Source of the DNA: an uncultured Actinomycetes bacterium
GTDB taxonomy: Bacteria > Actinomycetota > Actinomycetes > Mycobacteriales > Nakamurellaceae
Reading direction: 5' to 3'
Assembly (NCBI GenBank): GCA_937926105.1
Contig: CALANS010000182.1
Location: 167,343 to 231,342, forward strand
Length of the DNA stretch: 64,000 nucleotides
The notes below the pieces were generated by a model that saw only the letters and a list, made by a program, of their open reading frames with translations, did no database searches and was not told where the DNA came from. A program made the position numbers and the translations under genes. Positions 46,692-54,870 of the stretch are shown piece after piece; position 1 is the stretch's first letter, and each line of letters begins with the position of its first letter.

Positions 46692-46732
46692 CGACACTGC
46701 GGGCGGGTGCTACCCCGCCGAGTGGCCGAGCG

Positions 46733-48172
46733 TCAGCCGCCGATCTGCGACAGCTTCGTTCCGGTCACCTTGAACTTGCCACCATCGTGGTACTCGTAAA
46801 TCTGGATGGTTGCCTTGCCGGGCTCCCCGTGATCGGTGAACGACAGGTCGCCGGAGGCACCGACGTACTGGATGTCCGTGCCGGCATCGATCAGTTGCTT
46901 GCACTCGGCGTAGGTGGTGCACTTCGTGCCGTCCTTGGTGATCCCGTCCACGTACTTGACCCAGTCCTGCGCGTTGTTGGACTTGGCCTGCTCCGCGGCC
47001 AGCGCGAAGATGTTCGTGCAGTCGAAGACCTGCGGCGCGAACTGCTGCTCCTTCAGCTTCGGTGCGAACGCCTTGAGCGCATCGGTGAATGCCTGGTTGT
47101 CCACCGAGGCCGGGGCGGTGCCCTTCATGCCGTCCACGATGCTCGGGTCGCTCTTCCAGGTCTCGCCCGGGGCGGTGGTGGAGGACATGCCGTCAGCGCC
47201 GTACACGCCGACCTTGTCGGGCGTCAACCCGGCCGCGAACAGGCCCTTCAGCAGCTGCCAGCCCTCGTCGAAGGAGATGGTGACGATGGCGTCGGGGTTC
47301 TTTGCCTTGACGGCCTGCACGATGCCGGAGAAGTCGGTGGTGTTCGGGTCGTAGGCCTGGTTGTAGACGACGGTGCCGCCGGCCGCGGTGATGGCGTCGG
47401 CGGTGGCCTTGGCCAGACCCTTGCCGTAGTCGTCACCGCGAGCCATGATCGCCACCTGGCTGTGGCCGTCGGAGACGATCAGGTTGCCCAGGATCGGGCC
47501 CTGCAGCGCATCGGACGGGGCGGTGCGGAAGTAGTACTGCTCGCCGCCGGGCCCCATCTTGCCCTTGTAATCGGTCAGGTTGACGCCGGTGTTGGACCCG
47601 GAGCACTCGGCGATGCCCGCCGCGGTGACCTTGTCGATGATGGCCATCGTCATCCCGGTCGCCGCGGCGCCGATGATCGCGTTGACGTGCGCGTTGATCT
47701 CCTTGGTGGCAGCCTGCGCCGCGAGCGCCGCGTTGTTGGCCTCGTCACCGGCCATCGGCGCGCCCACCTGCTGATCGTTGATGCCGCCGGCCTTGTTGAT
47801 CAGGCTGATGGCGTACTTCATCGCCTCGATCTGCGGCGGCCCGAGGTAGGCCAGGTCGCCGGTTTCGGGCAGTACGTAACCAAACTTGAAGGCCGCGCCG
47901 GTGGCGCCGCCGCCGGATCCGCTGGTCGAGGGAGCGCCCGAGGACGACCCGCCGCCGGTCTCGCTGGATGGCGGCATCGCGCTGGACGACCCGCCGCCGG
48001 TCTCGCTCGACGGTGGAGCCTCGGAGCTGGACTGGCTCTGCTGCTGGCTGGTTGCGGGCGTCGTGCCGCCCGACGTGCCGCCGGTGCCACCACCGCTGCT
48101 ACCACAGGCGGCCGTGACCATGGCGACGGTCGCCGCCATCGCGGCGACTGCGGTCCACTTGCCTCTTCGCAT
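46733..48172 (-). CDS. LivK-type substrate-binding lipoprotein
   Basis: 479 residues. The signal peptide ends in the lipobox TAAC with Cys23. A low-complexity Ser/Gly/Thr/Gln/Pro linker of about 85 residues follows (SSETGGGSSS occurs twice). Then a type I periplasmic-binding fold starts at FKFGYVLPETGDLAYLGPP, with AGGINDQQVGAPMAGDE and IVSDGHSQVAIMARGDDYG. The start ATG 48172 has GGGAG nearby; ATG 48184 is an alternative. It is convergent with the liv permease/ATPase operon, unusual for a transporter whose other parts are cotranscribed, but content and lack of another binding protein make it the partner. Confidence 0.88.
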   Translation of the reverse strand: MRRGKWTAVAAMAATVAMVTAACGSSGGGTGGTSGGTTPATSQQQSQSSSEAPPSSETGGGSSSAMPPSSETGGGSSSGAPSTSGSGGGATGAAFKFGYVLPETGDLAYLGPPQIEAMKYAISLINKAGGINDQQVGAPMAGDEANNAALAAQAATKEINAHVNAIIGAAATGMTMAIIDKVTAAGIAECSGSNTGVNLTDYKGKMGPGGEQYYFRTAPSDALQGPILGNLIVSDGHSQVAIMARGDDYGKGLAKATADAITAAGGTVVYNQAYDPNTTDFSGIVQAVKAKNPDAIVTISFDEGWQLLKGLFAAGLTPDKVGVYGADGMSSTTAPGETWKSDPSIVDGMKGTAPASVDNQAFTDALKAFAPKLKEQQFAPQVFDCTNIFALAAEQAKSNNAQDWVKYVDGITKDGTKCTTYAECKQLIDAGTDIQYVGASGDLSFTDHGEPGKATIQIYEYHDGGKFKVTGTKLSQIGG

Positions 48173-48348
48173 ACATACTCCCATCGGGACGGAGCCGGCC
48201 AATCCGGACACACGGGTACTACCACACCGCTGCACAGACGCGGCCGACAGGGGGCGGATGAGCTGAGCGTAGTAGAGAAGATCAGGGCGGGCAGATCACG
48301 TGACCGACCTGTTACCTGCCCGTGTTGTCACGGTACGCACGGATTCGA

Positions 48349-48753
48349 CTAGCCACGCTGCGCCGAACGTGTCATGCAGGTCAGCCGCGCGGTACAGGTG
48401 GGTCGATCGGCGTCGTCCCGGATGGCGATGTGGAACGTGCAGATCTGCCGGCCGACATGCAGCGGCGTGCTGACGGCGGTGACGAACCCGTCGGTGGCCG
48501 ACCGATGATGGGTGCAGCTCAGCTCGACGCCGACCGCCACCCGGTCCGGTCCGGCCAGCAGGTTCGCGTGGATCGAGCCGATCGTCTCCGCCAGCACCCC
48601 GCTCGCGCCGCCGTGCAACAGCCCGAACGGTTGCCGGTTGCCCACCACCGGCATGGTCGCCGTGACCTGTTCGGGGGAGCACTCGAGAAGCCGGATGCCG
48701 CACCGCTCGCCGAGTTCGCCGACTGGCACGTCGGCCAGGTTGATGAGGGTCAT
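48349..48753 (-). CDS. PaaI-type hotdog thioesterase
   Basis: 134 residues with a single hotdog domain. GLLHGGASGVLAETIGSIHA is the helix-turn region typical of the PaaI/YbgC-like group, with the conserved His-Gly-Gly, and HVGRQICTFHIAIRDD forms the following strands. Such proteins hydrolyse aromatic or other acyl-CoAs; substrate not readable. It starts at ATG 48753 and is divergent from polA, 49 bases apart, an arrangement common in actinobacteria. Confidence 0.85.
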   Translation of the reverse strand: MTLINLADVPVGELGERCGIRLLECSPEQVTATMPVVGNRQPFGLLHGGASGVLAETIGSIHANLLAGPDRVAVGVELSCTHHRSATDGFVTAVSTPLHVGRQICTFHIAIRDDADRPTCTARLTCMTRSAQRG

Positions 48754-48790
48754 GGCACGCTCCTGGGGATCGCCTGTCGGACCCTGACCC

Positions 48791-48796
48791 TAGACT
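48791..48796 (+). promoter_or_regulatory. Predicted -10 box for leaderless polA
   Basis: TAGACT ends six bases before the polA GTG at 48803; no ribosome-binding purine run intervenes. Confidence 0.5.
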
Positions 48797-48802
48797 CGGC
48801 CC

Positions 48803-51535
48803 GTGTCTGAACAATCGGGGACCGACCAGACCGGAGTGATCGGCAGCGCGCCCTACGCAGGCGATGCCGACGAGCCGGTGTTGTTGCTGCTGGACGGGCA
48901 CTCGCTGGCCTACCGGGCGTTCTTCGCGCTGCCCGCCGATCGGTTCTCCACCACGACCGGCCAGGCGACCAACGCGGTCTATGGCTTCACCTCGATGCTG
49001 ATCAACCTGCTGCGCGACGAGCGGCCCACCCACCTCGCGGTGGCCTTCGACGTGTCCCGCAGGACGTGGCGGGCCGCCGAGTACCCCGAGTACAAGGCGC
49101 AGCGGTCCAGCTCGCCGGACGAGTTCCGCGGCCAGGTGGAGCTGCTTCGGGACGTGCTGGCCGCGCTGCGCATCACCACGCTGGCGGTGGATGGGTTCGA
49201 GGCGGACGACATCATCGCCACGCTGACCACCCAGGCTCGCACCGAGGGCATGGCCGTGCGGATCTGCACGGGCGATCGCGACGCCCTGCAGCTGGTCGAC
49301 GACGCCGTCACCGTGCTGTATCCGGTCAAGGGCGTCTCCGAGCTGACCAGGTTCACCCCGCAGGCGGTGCAGGCCAAGTACGGGCTCAGCCCCGCCCAGT
49401 ACCCGGATTTCGCCGCTCTGCGTGGCGACCCGTCGGACAATCTGCCCGGCATTCCCGGGGTGGGGGAGAAGACCGCGGCCAAGTGGATCCGGGAGTACGG
49501 GACGCTGGATGCGCTGGTCGACCAGGTGGATGCCGTGCCGGGCAAGGTGGGGAACGCCTTGCGGGAGAACCTGTCCCATGTGCTGACCAACCGGCGGCTG
49601 ACCGAGCTGGTCCGCGATGTGCCGTTGGAGATCGGCCCGGCGGAGCTGCTGGCCAAGCCCTACGATCGGGAGGCCGTGCACGGCATTTTCGACAACCTGC
49701 AGTTCCGAGTGTTGCGCGAGCGGTTGCTGGAGACCTTCGAGCAGGCCGACGAGTCCAGCGACGCCGCCGGTTTCGAGGTCGACGGCACGCAGCTCGGTGC
49801 CGGCCAGGTGCGTGCCTGGCTGGCGGCGCATGCGGCGACCGGCCGGGTCGCCGTGGTGTGCCGGGGCAGCTTCGGCGCCGGCGGCGGTGACGTGCATCAG
49901 GTGGTGCTGGCGGGCGAGGACGATGCGGCCGCCGTCATCGATGTGGCCGAGCTGTCCGTGGACGACGAGGCCGCGCTGGCCGGCTGGCTGGCCGACGCCG
50001 ACCGGCCCAAGGTTGCGCACGACGTCAAACCGGCGCTGAACGCCTTGGCGCAGCGGGGCTGGCCGCTGGCCGGCCTGGTGTGCGACACGGCGTTGGCCGC
50101 CTACCTGGCGTTGCCCGGGCAACGCACCTTCGACCTGGGCGATTTGGTGCAGCGCTACCTGCACCGGACGCTCGCCTCCGATGGCGATGCCGACTCCGGC
50201 CAACTGGCGCTCATCACGGAAGACACGGGCACGACGGCCGTCATGATCGAGGCGCGTGCGCTGATCGATCTGGCCGCCGCGCTGGAGGCGGAGCTGGAGC
50301 GGAGCGGCCAGGCGGCACTGCTCGCTGACCTGGAGCTTCCGGTGATGGATGTGCTGGCCAGGATGGAGCGCTCCGGCATCGCCGCCGACGTCGACTACCT
50401 GGAGCAGCTGCAGTCCACCTTCGCCGCGGAGGGCCTGGACGCCGCCCGCGCGGCGTACGCGGAGATCGGCCGCGAGGTGAACCTTGGCTCGCCGAAACAG
50501 TTGCAGGCGGTGCTGTTCGACGAGTTGGGCATGCCCAAGACGAAGCGGACCAAGACGGGCTACACCACCGACGCCGATGCGTTGCAGTCCCTGTTCGAGC
50601 AGACCGGGCACCCGTTCCTGGCGCACCTGCTGCGGCACCGGGACGTGTCCAAGCTGCGCACCACCGTGGAGGGGCTGCTCAAGTCGGTGGCCGACGACGG
50701 CCGCATCCACACCACGTACCTGCAGACGGTGGCGGCCACCGGGCGGCTCTCGTCCACCGAGCCCAACCTGCAGAACGTTCCGATCCGCACGGACGAGGGT
50801 CGGCAGATCCGCTCCGCGTTCGTGGCCGGCCCGGGCTTCGACGGCCTGGTGACCGCGGACTACTCGCAGATCGAGATGCGCATCATGGCGCACCTGTCCG
50901 GCGACGAGGGTCTGATCGACGCGTTCCGCTCCGGCGAGGATCTGCACACGGCGGTGGCCACCAAGGCGTTCGGGGTGCCGCCGGAGGAGGTGACGGCGGA
51001 GCTGCGCCGCCGGGTCAAGGCGATGAGTTATGGCCTGGCGTACGGGCTCTCGGCGTTCGGTCTGTCCGGGCAGCTGAAGATCAGCGTGGAGGAGGCGCGC
51101 GAGCAGATGGACGCCTACTTCGCCCGGTTCGGCGGGGTGCGCGACTACCTGCGGCACTCTGTGGACGAGGCCAGGCGCACCGGATACACGGCAACCCTGC
51201 TGGGCCGGCGGCGTTACCTGCCGGATCTGACCAGCGACAACCGACAGCGCCGAGAGCTGGCGGAGCGGGTCGCCCTGAACGCGCCGATCCAGGGCAGCGC
51301 GGCCGACATCATCAAGGTGGCGATGCTGGCCGTGCAGCGGCGCATCGACGCGGAGGGGCTGCGCTCCAGGCTGCTGTTGCAGGTGCACGACGAGCTGGTG
51401 TGCGAGGTCGGCGCGGGGGAGCTGGACGCAATCACCACGGTGCTGCGCGAGGAGATGGCCAGCGCCTATCCGCTGGAGGTGCCGCTGGAGGTATCGGTGG
51501 GGCACGGCGCATCCTGGGACGCGGCGGCGCACTGA
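48803..51535 (+). CDS. polA: DNA polymerase I
   Basis: 910 residues. 5'-3' nuclease domain (about 25-320): LLLLDGHSLAYRAFFA, DGFEADDIIATL, TGDRDALQLV, LPGIPGVGEKTAAKW. The central 3'-5' exonuclease-like domain (about 330-510) has lost the DEDD catalytic residues, as in mycobacterial and other gram-positive Pol I, so proofreading is not expected. Polymerase domain: motif A VTADYSQIEMRIMAHLSGDE, motif B RRVKAMSYGLAYGLSAFG, motif C LLLQVHDELVCEV. It removes Okazaki RNA primers and fills repair gaps, working with UvrB-directed excision encoded downstream. GTG start appears leaderless. Confidence 0.97.
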   Translation: MSEQSGTDQTGVIGSAPYAGDADEPVLLLLDGHSLAYRAFFALPADRFSTTTGQATNAVYGFTSMLINLLRDERPTHLAVAFDVSRRTWRAAEYPEYKAQRSSSPDEFRGQVELLRDVLAALRITTLAVDGFEADDIIATLTTQARTEGMAVRICTGDRDALQLVDDAVTVLYPVKGVSELTRFTPQAVQAKYGLSPAQYPDFAALRGDPSDNLPGIPGVGEKTAAKWIREYGTLDALVDQVDAVPGKVGNALRENLSHVLTNRRLTELVRDVPLEIGPAELLAKPYDREAVHGIFDNLQFRVLRERLLETFEQADESSDAAGFEVDGTQLGAGQVRAWLAAHAATGRVAVVCRGSFGAGGGDVHQVVLAGEDDAAAVIDVAELSVDDEAALAGWLADADRPKVAHDVKPALNALAQRGWPLAGLVCDTALAAYLALPGQRTFDLGDLVQRYLHRTLASDGDADSGQLALITEDTGTTAVMIEARALIDLAAALEAELERSGQAALLADLELPVMDVLARMERSGIAADVDYLEQLQSTFAAEGLDAARAAYAEIGREVNLGSPKQLQAVLFDELGMPKTKRTKTGYTTDADALQSLFEQTGHPFLAHLLRHRDVSKLRTTVEGLLKSVADDGRIHTTYLQTVAATGRLSSTEPNLQNVPIRTDEGRQIRSAFVAGPGFDGLVTADYSQIEMRIMAHLSGDEGLIDAFRSGEDLHTAVATKAFGVPPEEVTAELRRRVKAMSYGLAYGLSAFGLSGQLKISVEEAREQMDAYFARFGGVRDYLRHSVDEARRTGYTATLLGRRRYLPDLTSDNRQRRELAERVALNAPIQGSAADIIKVAMLAVQRRIDAEGLRSRLLLQVHDELVCEVGAGELDAITTVLREEMASAYPLEVPLEVSVGHGASWDAAAH

Positions 51536-51563
51536 GCGCCCGGTAGTACTGAGCGCCCGGTAG
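51531..51563. repeat. Tandem 16-bp repeat over the polA stop codon
   Basis: ACTGAGCGCCCGGTAG occurs at 51531-51546 and again at 51548-51563 with one base between. The first copy contains the polA TGA stop, so the second looks like a duplication just outside the gene. Confidence 0.85.
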
Positions 51564-51606
51564 CGGAGCGTCGATCCGCGCGGTCGCCCGATCTGCTCGG
51601 CGGAGG

Positions 51607-51661
51607 TTGCGGTCCTGACGCGCATGCCGGTGAATTGCGGTCCCGACGCGCAAGCTGGTGA
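51607..51661. repeat. Two 27-bp imperfect direct repeats after polA
   Basis: Copies at 51607-51633 and 51635-51661 share TTGCGGTC-C-(T/C)-GACGCGCA and end in GGTGA; three mismatches, 28-base period. The second copy runs into the hairpin at 51654. Confidence 0.8.
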
Positions 51662-51692
51662 TCTGCTCCGCCCCGCGGTGCAGATCACCAGC
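51654..51692 (+). terminator. polA terminator hairpin
   Basis: GCTGGTGATCTGC (51654-51666) and GCAGATCACCAGC (51680-51692) are perfect 13-bp inverted repeats with a 13-base loop. No U-tract follows, as is common for actinobacterial terminators. Confidence 0.7.
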
Positions 51693-51738
51693 CCCCTGAG
51701 CGTCGTCCCAGCGCCCGTGCCGCCGCTGCGATGCGGGC

Positions 51739-51744
51739 TACGGT
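51739..51744 (+). promoter_or_regulatory. Predicted -10 box for a leaderless MOSC gene
   Basis: TACGGT ends six bases before the ATG at 51751. Confidence 0.45.
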
Positions 51745-51750
51745 GAGGCC

Positions 51751-52488
51751 ATGGCGGCAGGAGCGGTGGCAGTGTCCGTGGGGACCGTGCTGGGCGTGCT
51801 GGATGCGGTGTTGACCGGGACGGCCACCGACTACGCGCGCGGCGAGCGCAGCGCCATCGGCAAGAGCGTCCTCGCGGGGCCGGTGGCCGTCGGCGAGCTG
51901 GGACTGGCCGGCGATGAGCAGGGCGATCCCCAGCACCACGGTGGGCCGGGCAAGGCGGTGCACCACTACGCCCGCGACCACTACGCCTACTGGCGGTCGC
52001 AGCTGGGGGACCACCCGGTGCTCGACGTGCCGGGCGCGTTCGGCGAAAACCTGTCCACCACGGGCATCACCGAAAACAACGTGTGTCTGGGGGACAGGGT
52101 GCGCATCGGCGGCGCGGTGCTGCGGGTCAGCCAGGGCCGTCGGCCGTGTTGGAAACTCGGCGTGCGGTTCGGGGTTCCCAACATGGCGCGCCGGGTTCTG
52201 GTGTCCGGCCGGACCGGCTGGTACTACGCCGTCGAGGTGCCCGGCGTCATCGCCGCCGGCGACGACATCGTCGTGATCGACCGGCGCTTTCCCGACTGGC
52301 CGTTGAACCGACTGCTCCACCTGGTGCTGCGCCGTGGCGGGAGCGCCGACGAGATCCGAGCGGCGCTGCGCCTGCCGCTGTCGACATCCTGGCGCGAGAC
52401 CTTGGAGCGCCGCCTGGCGCGTGGTCCCGCCACCGATCCGACAACGGCCGGCGACGCGGAGACCGCCGACGAGGACTGGATGGAGTAG
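51751..52488 (+). CDS. MOSC domain protein (YiiM-like)
   Basis: 245 residues. MOSC features: AIGKSVLAGPVAVGELGLAGDEQGDPQHHGG (two adjoining blocks), HYARDHYAYW, FGENLSTTGI, and the conserved cysteine in QGRRPCWKLGVRF. The domain binds molybdenum cofactor sulfur; YiiM in E. coli reduces 6-N-hydroxylaminopurine. A 50-residue tail follows the YiiM 3-alpha domain (RRFPDWPLNRLLHLVL). A detoxifying reductase role is inferred from family. Confidence 0.88.
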   Translation: MAAGAVAVSVGTVLGVLDAVLTGTATDYARGERSAIGKSVLAGPVAVGELGLAGDEQGDPQHHGGPGKAVHHYARDHYAYWRSQLGDHPVLDVPGAFGENLSTTGITENNVCLGDRVRIGGAVLRVSQGRRPCWKLGVRFGVPNMARRVLVSGRTGWYYAVEVPGVIAAGDDIVVIDRRFPDWPLNRLLHLVLRRGGSADEIRAALRLPLSTSWRETLERRLARGPATDPTTAGDAETADEDWME

Positions 52489-52535
52489 GCGCCGTCCCAG
52501 ACCGAGGGCGACGGACACGGGTGCACTCGCGCCGG

Positions 52536-53381
52536 TTACCGCTTGACGCTGACGAAGATGGCCGTGCCGGGGAACACCGCGCCCCGCTCCGGTGACCACT
52601 GCCCCCACACGCCGCCAAAGCCCTCCGGCCACTCCGGCTCGATCACGTCCAGCACGGCGAAGCCGGCCGCCACCAGCTCCCGGATCCGGTCGCCCATGGT
52701 GCGGTGGTGCTCGGCGTAGCTCGGGACCCCGTCGGCATCCACCTCCACATAGGGAGACCGATCGAAGTACGACTGCACCGCGACCATCCCCGCGGGGCCG
52801 GGATTGTCCGGGAAGATCCACCGCATCGGGTGCGTCACCGAGAACACCCACCGCCCGCCGGGTCGCAACACCCGGGCCACCTCGCGCAGGGCCAGCGCGG
52901 AGTCGGCCACGAAGGGGATCGCACCAAACGCCGAGAATGCGATGTCGAAGGCCCCGTCCCGAAACGGCAGCGCGCACACATCGGCCTGCACCAGTGGCAC
53001 CGCCACCGTCGTTCGTTCGGCGCCCGCGACGGCGTGCCGCAGCATGCCGGTCGACAGGTCGAAGGCCGTCACCGATGCGCCCTGCCGGGCCAGCCACCGT
53101 GAGCAGGGCGCCGACCCGCATCCGACCTCCAGCACCCGGCGGCCACGGACGTCACCGAGCAGGTGCGCGTCGGCCTCTCGCAGGTTCTCCGGGCACCAGA
53201 CCAGGTCGACCTCACCCAGGAAGTCCCCGTGCTCGGCGTGATAGTCGTCGGCATCCGCATCCCACCAGCGCCGGTTCGCCACCACCGAGACACGCTGGTC
53301 GGCAGGCATCACCCGCGGCCGGGTCGGTCCCAGCAGCTGCTCGGTGTGGGTGATGCGGCCGGTGTCGGGGTCTTCTGCCAC
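52536..53381 (-). CDS. Class I SAM-dependent methyltransferase
   Basis: 281 residues. SAM-binding motif I VLEVGCGSAPCSRWLA, acidic end of the second strand VTAFDLSTGML, motif II region VQADVCALPFRDGAFD and motif III EVARVLRPGGRWVFSVTHP form a ubiE-type Methyltransf_11 fold. The preceding RRWWDADADDYHAEHGDFLG is a family lead-in. GTG 53381 is preferred; ATG 53447 would extend into the repeat-side intergenic region. Substrate unknown. It is convergent with the MOSC gene. Confidence 0.88.
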   Translation of the reverse strand: MAEDPDTGRITHTEQLLGPTRPRVMPADQRVSVVANRRWWDADADDYHAEHGDFLGEVDLVWCPENLREADAHLLGDVRGRRVLEVGCGSAPCSRWLARQGASVTAFDLSTGMLRHAVAGAERTTVAVPLVQADVCALPFRDGAFDIAFSAFGAIPFVADSALALREVARVLRPGGRWVFSVTHPMRWIFPDNPGPAGMVAVQSYFDRSPYVEVDADGVPSYAEHHRTMGDRIRELVAAGFAVLDVIEPEWPEGFGGVWGQWSPERGAVFPGTAIFVSVKR

Positions 53382-53462
53382 CGGACCAGCCTTCCCTGCG
53401 CCGCCCCGCGTCGGCAATCCGAGGCTCGTGGCCAAGCTCCGGCGCATCCGGGGCGTCGGGCG

Positions 53463-53557
53463 GATCCGCCGGATTTCGACGGCCAGATCTAACCAAGATC
53501 ATCTTGACCTGCGGAAATGCTCCGCTGGCCGAGCCTGGACGCCGGAAAACAGCGCAT
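53463..53557. repeat. Left copy of a 95-bp direct repeat flanking the AbiEi/DUF559 gene
   Basis: Aligns without gaps to 54522-54616 at about 81 of 95 positions. It starts GATCCGCCGGATT, contains the near-perfect palindrome CAAGATCATCTTG and ends GGAAAAC-A-GCGCAT, 4 bases before the stop codon of the enclosed gene. Confidence 0.92.
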
Positions 53558-53561
53558 CACG

Positions 53562-54422
53562 TCACGAGAACATGTCGATGGCGCTTCGAGTCGTTTCGAT
53601 GAACCAGCGTGATTCGTGGTTGAGCATCAGCCACGTGAAGTGCAGGACGTGCTTGCCGGCCAGCAGCATGTCGTTTCCGCGCCTGCGGTCGGACTCGAAC
53701 ACATCCGGACGCAGGTGGACTCGGCCGTCGATCTCCAGGACGACCGGGCGATCGTCCATCACGATGTCTCCGTAGTACGTGTGCCCGTTGCACAGGATCG
53801 GCACGTTGGCGTGCCACCGAGTGATGCCGGCCCCGCGCAGGTGTCGGTGTGAGAGCCTCTCCGCCTCGGACCACGGAAGGCCACGGGAGTCCAGCAGCAT
53901 GCGCCGGCGGTCGATGTTCCCCGAGCGGCCGGGCGTGAGATCGAGCGCTCGGTACATGTCGGGCAACGTCGCCATCCGGCTCCGCAGCGCCCGGTCGATC
54001 ACATCCCCGCTGTGCTGGGGAACGAGGTCGATGGCCGTCAAGGCGGGCTCGACGATGTTGACTCCTGCCATCCGGGTGATCAGTTCGGGCGGGACGATTC
54101 GTTCGCTGACCGTCACCCCCGGCTTGCGAAAGCGGGCGCGACGGCCCCCTATCTGGACTACCTGGGGAGTGAGCTCCGGCCAGAAGGTCGTCGCGGCGGC
54201 CGCCTCGCCGAACACGAATGCGTCCTCGTCCCACAGGGGCACCGCCCGAAAGATGGTGCGCCAATCCCGAGCCACATCCGGGTGTGCCAGCACGCCGGGC
54301 AACACCGCGACCAGTTCCTTGCGGCGCTTGGCCGCGTCGAGTCGGGTGATCAGTTCGGGGTGTTGCCGGCGGCCGATGATGCCGCCGGACAGTTCCAGGA
54401 GTTCCGTCATCGCGCGATGCAT
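53562..54422 (-). CDS. AbiEi-like protein with C-terminal DUF559 nuclease-type domain
   Basis: 286 residues (ATG 54422, or ATG 54410). The N-terminal 100 residues resemble the AbiEi antitoxin-type DNA-binding region: a basic helix (ITRLDAAKRRKELVAVLPGV), then a beta strand and AAAATTFWPEL. The C-terminal domain (about 205-280) has the DUF559/Vsr-like endonuclease pattern: an Asp in YYGDIVMDD, Glu and Asp in VVLEIDGRVHL, then a DVFESDRRRGNDMLL helix and VLHFTW, consistent with a PD-(D/E)XK core. Such proteins are scattered in actinobacteria and often stand alone. It is bracketed by 95-bp direct repeats, so it may be part of a mobile cassette. No AbiEii toxin gene is adjacent. Confidence 0.78.
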   Translation of the reverse strand: MHRAMTELLELSGGIIGRRQHPELITRLDAAKRRKELVAVLPGVLAHPDVARDWRTIFRAVPLWDEDAFVFGEAAAATTFWPELTPQVVQIGGRRARFRKPGVTVSERIVPPELITRMAGVNIVEPALTAIDLVPQHSGDVIDRALRSRMATLPDMYRALDLTPGRSGNIDRRRMLLDSRGLPWSEAERLSHRHLRGAGITRWHANVPILCNGHTYYGDIVMDDRPVVLEIDGRVHLRPDVFESDRRRGNDMLLAGKHVLHFTWLMLNHESRWFIETTRSAIDMFS

Positions 54423-54521
54423 GGCCTCACTGTCGCGTCGCGGGCACCGCGCCGGCTGGTGGAGGCCGACGATGGGGATGGAAGACGGACAGGGGGATAC
54501 AGGGGGATAAGGTCGGTGATC

Positions 54522-54616
54522 GATCCGCCGGATTCCGACGGCCAGATTGCTGCAAGATCATCTTGACCTGGGGAAACGCTCCGCCGACCGAATCTGGACG
54601 TCGGAAAACGGCGCAT
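54522..54616. repeat. Right copy of the 95-bp direct repeat
   Basis: Same orientation as 53463-53557, 1059 bases away. The most conserved blocks are GATCCGCCGGATT(T/C)CGACGG, CAAGATCATCTTGACCTG and CGGAAAAC; the 5 bases just before CAAGATC differ completely. Confidence 0.92.
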
Positions 54617-54675
54617 GGTGGGCGCGGGCGTCACTGCCCCGCGGCCCGTGGTAGAACGCATGGCCGGACACGCGG

Positions 54676-54681
54676 TACCAT
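54676..54681 (+). promoter_or_regulatory. Possible rpsA -10 box
   Basis: TACCAT on the plus strand, 189 bases before the rpsA start; no clear -35 hexamer. It fits TANNNT but is unproven. Confidence 0.3.
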
Positions 54682-54870
54682 GTCGCTTGCACTGTGGGTG
54701 CGTGCTGCCTCGGAATGGAGCAGGCCGCACCGTCGAAGTTCATGGACGTGCTCCCACCTCGGTCGGGTACTGCCGGTGTGTCGGTCGACAGTCGTCGCCG
54801 GCATTCGGACTGCGACACCATCCACGCCGCACACCGTCGATCCCCGTCCACCCTCGGAGCAACCCACCAC

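Larger units (their letters stand above)
54423..54870. other. Intergenic region with right repeat and rpsA promoter
   Basis: 448 bases. A small tandem duplication of ACAGGGGGATA lies at about 54489-54510, the right 95-bp repeat at 54522-54616, and a possible rpsA -10 box at 54676-54681, leaving a leader of about 180 bases before rpsA. No gene is supported here. Confidence 0.6.

Noticed and set aside
48296..48345. GlnR-like box upstream of livK (GTTAC and GTCAC near 48311-48335)
   Set aside because: The spacing and the required GAAAC half-site do not match the GlnR consensus.
48296..51688. 1130-codon open frame on the minus strand
   Set aside because: It is antisense to polA, which has full family motifs on the plus strand. 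Long shadow frames are expected at this GC content, and the translation is Arg/Gly/His-rich with no domain.
53463..54616. Insertion sequence with terminal repeats
   Set aside because: The repeats are direct rather than inverted, and no transposase or integrase is encoded between them.
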